A stretch of 13,800 nucleotides of DNA from a bacterium (GTDB lineage: Bacteria > Spirochaetota > UBA4802 > UBA5550). The position numbers and the translations under genes were made by a program. The notes beneath the pieces are model-generated. The model was not told the DNA's origin. It saw nothing but the letters and a program-made list of their open reading frames with translations, and searched no databases. Position 1 is the first letter of the stretch. Each line of letters starts with the position of its first letter. Shown piece after piece: positions 11,088 to 13,800 of the stretch. The stretch is from NCBI GenBank assembly GCA_024224995.1, contig JAAENB010001142.1, forward strand, positions 1 through 13,800, in the 5' to 3' direction.

Positions 11088-13343
11088 TTATTTTTTATCG
11101 AGACGGGTAATCCCGTCCCAGTCTTCCGGTGGGGGATTTTTGATATATTCGGTGCTGCGTTGAATATAGATATCTATCACCGTGTCATCGGGGTCTATGA
11201 CATTAATTTCTTTAAAAACTTTCAGGGCTTTCTCGAATTGACGGGTTTTATAATGGGCTATTGCCACCTGGAAGTCAGCTTCGGTTTGTTTTTTTATCGC
11301 CCTGGTTTTGCTGTCATCAAGATCATAGACCTCGTAAATCATAACGGGCTCGTTCTTTCCTTTAACAAACACCGAATCAATTCCCCGGATATGATGTTTT
11401 TCCGGTGAGGTAAGATGGCGATAGGTATGATCGGAAATAATAATGGGGAGTTCATAGATCGCAGTAAGGCTCTCCAGCCGTGCGGCAAGATTTACTGTGT
11501 CGCCAATAACGGTAGTATCGATCCGGGTTTCGCTTCCCACCATACCCAGCATAAGATCACCGGTATTTACACCAATGCCGGCATTAACAGGATCATACCC
11601 CCGAGCCAGGCGATGCTCATTATAGTCACCTAAGGCCTGCCTCATTTCCAGAGCGGCGCATAAAGCCATATCAGCAGAACTCTTTGTTGTACCGGTTTCT
11701 TCCGGTTCCGCGAAAAGGGCAAAAATAGCATCCCCCATATATTTATCAACAAAGCCGCCATATTTGCTTATCGTCGGCTCCAGCCGTTTTAAATAGCTGT
11801 TTAAAAAAGCAACGTTGTCTTCCGGTGTCATCTTTTCGGAAAGAGACGTAAAGGATCGAATATCGGAAAAAATGAGGCTCATTCTGCGGAGTCCGCTGTT
11901 TCCCAGAGCGATATCAACAGCTGACTCTTTTCCCAGGAGGCGCAGAAAATTCACGGGCACAAAGCGAAAAAAAGCGTCTTTCTGTTCTGTCAGTTCCAGG
12001 TTGAGAACAACGGTTTTATCGTGCATCTTTAAAAAGATGGAAACAGAATTGACGCCAAAACTCAGGAGCATAATGAGGAATCCAATTTCCAGCAGCTGCA
12101 CTCCCGTGTTAAGATACATTATATCGGTAAAATCCCATATCGCGGCAACCAGCGGTATGACCAGGGCTATCGATATAAGCCAGGCCCCCGGTTTTTTACG
12201 ATATACTTCTCTGAGAACGAAAAAAAATATATAAACCAATCCCGGCACAGCGCAGGCAAGCCAGCCCACAAGAACCAGTTCAATAAACTGAACAGGAATG
12301 ACTGCTACGGCAAAAGCAAAAAAAAGATTAATACAAATAAATAATTTTGCGGTCACTCCCAGTTTCTTTTCGGGATACAGCAGGTAATGAAGAAAAAGAA
12401 GCATAAAAGGGATAATAAGGACAGTCAGCAAATACTCAAAAGCTTGTATGTCTGAGCTGTTAGCAACAAGGTGGTGGATGTAATTACCACTAAAAACAAA
12501 GCGAAACGCGATAAAAAATGAAAGAAAACTGAGATATAGACTGGCTTTTTTTTCCGGTTTTTTAATATAAAAAAACATAAAACAGAGACCAAACAGTATA
12601 AAAATGCCCTTTATTTGCATTTTAATAAATTCGGCCTGTTCCCGTTTTAGTGTTTCCAGGTCGTCGATATAATAGCCGAAGCTTCGGGGAAAGCCAAGAG
12701 GGGTATACCGGAAACGATCAATGGGCGGTGCATTTCCAACAAAGTGAAAAACAAGCCTGTTATTCCCCTCTTTAAGAATATTTTTCTCAAAAGGAATTAC
12801 AACCTCAGGCGTTACCTTGTAAAGGGTAATTACCGGTTTTTTCCTGGGATCATCTTCTTTAGTGAGATAAATTTCTTTTCTCAGCAGGTGTCCGTTTAAA
12901 TATACTTCCCAGTTTTCGCCTATCATAGAGAGGTATATACCGGGAATCAGCTCACTTTCAACTAACCATTTCCCGGCTTCAAAATCAGTTTGAAGCGTAA
13001 AATGTTCTATGCCGCTTCCAGGAGAAACAGGAAACAGGGTATTAAGGTAAACAGGGAATTCAGTAATCTTTTTCGCGGTACCACCGGGTTTAAAGCCCTT
13101 CCTGTCGCTGGAGTCAAACCCCTGTTTAGCATGCCAGGTCAATGCCGCAAGATCAATGAAATGAGAAGAATTGAGCTCAATAGAAGCCGGACTTTTCGTT
13201 ACTTCCGCCGGAATTTCAGTTGCCGGAACTCCGGATGCCGGAATTCCGGATGCCGGGGCAACTGAAGTCAACAATACCATGAAAAAGAGGCCCCAAAAGA
13301 GGCCCAAAAAGAGAACTATATTTTTAACTGGTGTATTACTCAA
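11088..13343 (-). CDS. Membrane adenylate cyclase with 7TMR-DISM sensor and C-terminal tail
   Basis: A 751-residue membrane enzyme. A signal or anchor segment (9-29) leads to an extracytoplasmic beta-rich region (about 55-230) like the 7TMR-DISM sensors, including VYLNGHLLRKE and NNRLVFHFVGNAP. Seven hydrophobic segments follow (about 240-440). A linker with RFVPVNFLRLLGKES leads to the class III cyclase domain (about 487-675). Metal aspartates are D494 and D538, substrate-binding K534 pairs with T611, and N618 and R622 are the transition-state residues. The K/T pair is typical of bacterial adenylate rather than guanylate cyclases. The C-terminal tail (685-740) is TPR-like and ends with PPPEDWDG, common in spirochaete cyclases. 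The product is probably cAMP in response to an external ligand. The start is TTG with GGGG about 8 bases upstream; an upstream ATG hits a stop after two codons. Confidence 0.92.
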   Translation of the reverse strand: MSNTPVKNIVLFLGLFWGLFFMVLLTSVAPASGIPASGVPATEIPAEVTKSPASIELNSSHFIDLAALTWHAKQGFDSSDRKGFKPGGTAKKITEFPVYLNTLFPVSPGSGIEHFTLQTDFEAGKWLVESELIPGIYLSMIGENWEVYLNGHLLRKEIYLTKEDDPRKKPVITLYKVTPEVVIPFEKNILKEGNNRLVFHFVGNAPPIDRFRYTPLGFPRSFGYYIDDLETLKREQAEFIKMQIKGIFILFGLCFMFFYIKKPEKKASLYLSFLSFFIAFRFVFSGNYIHHLVANSSDIQAFEYLLTVLIIPFMLLFLHYLLYPEKKLGVTAKLFICINLFFAFAVAVIPVQFIELVLVGWLACAVPGLVYIFFFVLREVYRKKPGAWLISIALVIPLVAAIWDFTDIMYLNTGVQLLEIGFLIMLLSFGVNSVSIFLKMHDKTVVLNLELTEQKDAFFRFVPVNFLRLLGKESAVDIALGNSGLRRMSLIFSDIRSFTSLSEKMTPEDNVAFLNSYLKRLEPTISKYGGFVDKYMGDAIFALFAEPEETGTTKSSADMALCAALEMRQALGDYNEHRLARGYDPVNAGIGVNTGDLMLGMVGSETRIDTTVIGDTVNLAARLESLTAIYELPIIISDHTYRHLTSPEKHHIRGIDSVFVKGKNEPVMIYEVYDLDDSKTRAIKKQTEADFQVAIAHYKTRQFEKALKVFKEINVIDPDDTVIDIYIQRSTEYIKNPPPEDWDGITRLDKK
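13221..13250 (-). repeat. 15-bp tandem repeat inside the cyclase N-terminus
   Basis: TGCCGGAACTCCGGA and TGCCGGAATTCCGGA stand directly in tandem, followed by a third partial TGCCGG. They encode the five-residue repeat seen as GIPAS-GVPAT-EIPAE just after the signal segment. The unit is itself nearly palindromic. Such a repeat could expand or contract in frame. Confidence 0.7.
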
Positions 13344-13381
13344 GTTTTTACCCCAACATAAATATATATAATTATTTACTT

Positions 13382-13410
13382 ATGAAAACATGAAACAGCT
13401 GTCATGTCAA
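13382..13410 (-). promoter_or_regulatory. Candidate cyclase promoter with overlapping inverted repeat
   Basis: On minus, TTGACA (13405-13410), a 17-base spacer, and TTTCAT (13382-13387, weak -10), about 40 bases upstream of the TTG start. An inverted repeat ACATGA (13388-13393) / TCATGT (13402-13407) fills the spacer and overlaps the -35, a good place for a repressor or a CRP-like factor. The -35 is consensus; the -10 is poor. Confidence 0.5.
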
Positions 13411-13421
13411 ATATATTTTTT

Positions 13422-13742
13422 TTACTTTGAGTATCTTGAGCTGAAAGAAGTAGAAAAACGCACACCGGCACCATGAAGCTCTATACAAGCGCACATTTTT
13501 TTTAATTTAATGCCGTAAGGTTTTCCGCGCTGTTGAGAAAGATACCATAGAAAATATTCCGGCAGGATTCTCATAACGTGGGTTTCCAACCCCTCGTTAT
13601 GATGAAGACCCCGGGTAAAATCTTCAGGAACAAACGCCTCTAAAACCGCCCCTTCGGCAAAAAACCTCGAACTTCGAACTTTCTTGAGAGCAGCTGACCC
13701 CGCAGAGCGGGCTATATAAGGTATATCAACCCGGAATGTAAA
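13422..13742 (-). pseudogene. Open frame without a start codon, possible gene remnant
   Basis: The minus frame is open from a stop at 13743-13745 to a TAA at 13422-13424, about 106 codons. No ATG or GTG occurs before M in ETHVMRILPEYFLWYLSQQR. Protein-like sequence is seen in FAEGAVLEAFVPEDF, TRGLHHNEGLETHVMR and LPEYFLWYLSQQRGKPYG. The first third is simply a translation of family B repeat copy 3 (ARSAGSAALKKVRSS). I do not recognise a family. It may be a decayed gene end, a repeat-derived open frame, or a gene fragment joined to the repeat; an active gene is unlikely. Confidence 0.4.
13680..13711 (+). repeat. Family B, copy 3
   Basis: TTTCTTGAGAGCAGCTGA (13680-13697) matches copy 2 at 17 of 18 bases. 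It is followed by CCCGC-AGA-GCGGG (13699-13711), a triloop hairpin in the same place as the CCCTGC-GAA-GCAGGG of copy 1. The stem again has changed sequence but preserved pairing. Confidence 0.7.
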
Positions 13743-13746
13743 TTAT

Positions 13747-13800
13747 GCCTACCGGGAGTAATACCTCTGCAGAACGTTCGGAACTCGCTCCGCTCAAACA
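13747..13800 (-). repeat. Family A, copy 3, cut by the window end
   Basis: The reverse complement of 13778-13800 reads TGTTTGAGCGGAGCGAGTTCCG, the loop core of family A copy 1. On that strand it is followed by a stretch ending ACTCCCGGTAGGC, in the place of the 3' arm (compare ATGCTTCCAGGCC and ATGCTTCTACGCC). The 5' arm should lie just past 13800. It is oriented opposite to copies 1 and 2. Confidence 0.65.

Noticed and set aside
11815..12234. Plus-strand open frame of 139 codons
   Set aside because: It lies wholly antisense to the cyclase gene, whose domains and catalytic residues are intact.

Overview
The window looks like a piece of a bacterial chromosome of moderate to low G+C. It has no rRNA, tRNA, transposase or CRISPR array that I can see. 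The large class III cyclase (7TMR-DISM sensor, cyclase domain, C-terminal tail ending in a PPPEDWDG-like motif) and the stand-alone acetyl-CoA-synthase-like domain fit an anaerobic spirochaete-like organism. Taxonomy is an inference with low to moderate confidence.

Layout. 1-318: no gene; a roughly 180-bp unit repeated twice, each unit having a long hairpin (family A) followed by family B sequence. 319-4281 (all minus): an AraC/GyrI-type regulator, a TIGR04076-like cysteine protein, two half-size permease proteins that together resemble one ArsP/DUF318 permease, a periplasmic-binding-protein-like sensor or lipoprotein with its own apparently leaderless promoter, and a short ACS-beta-like protein with a four-cysteine tail. 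4565-7765 (plus): three overlapping genes, a DUF262 (GmrS-like) protein, a DUF3696-type AAA/ABC ATPase and a protein I cannot name. They read as one AT-rich operon and are the best candidate for an undescribed, probably anti-phage, system. 7790-8784 (plus): an ArsR-family repressor with a leaderless promoter and a four-cysteine flavodoxin-like reductase. Both have the same candidate operator at the same place relative to the promoter. 8785-8993: a gap between convergent genes filled with short triloop hairpins, one belonging to family B. 8994-13343 (minus): a membrane adenylate cyclase followed by a large glycosyltransferase-like protein, likely one operon, both with TTG starts. 13344-13800: the cyclase promoter, a decayed-looking reading frame, and further copies of the B and A repeats; the A copy is cut by the window end.

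How parts work together. The AraC/GyrI regulator, TIGR04076 protein and split permease look like a small-molecule sensing and export cassette. The ArsR-flavoprotein pair looks like an autoregulated redox or metal response. The three-gene plus-strand operon lies between these, points opposite to its left neighbours and has fully overlapping genes, as expected of a module acquired whole. Two exact-geometry promoters (TTGACA, 17 bp, TATAC[T/A], 7 bp, ATG) suggest that leaderless transcripts are in regular use. The covarying hairpin repeats at both window ends are the most striking non-coding signal.
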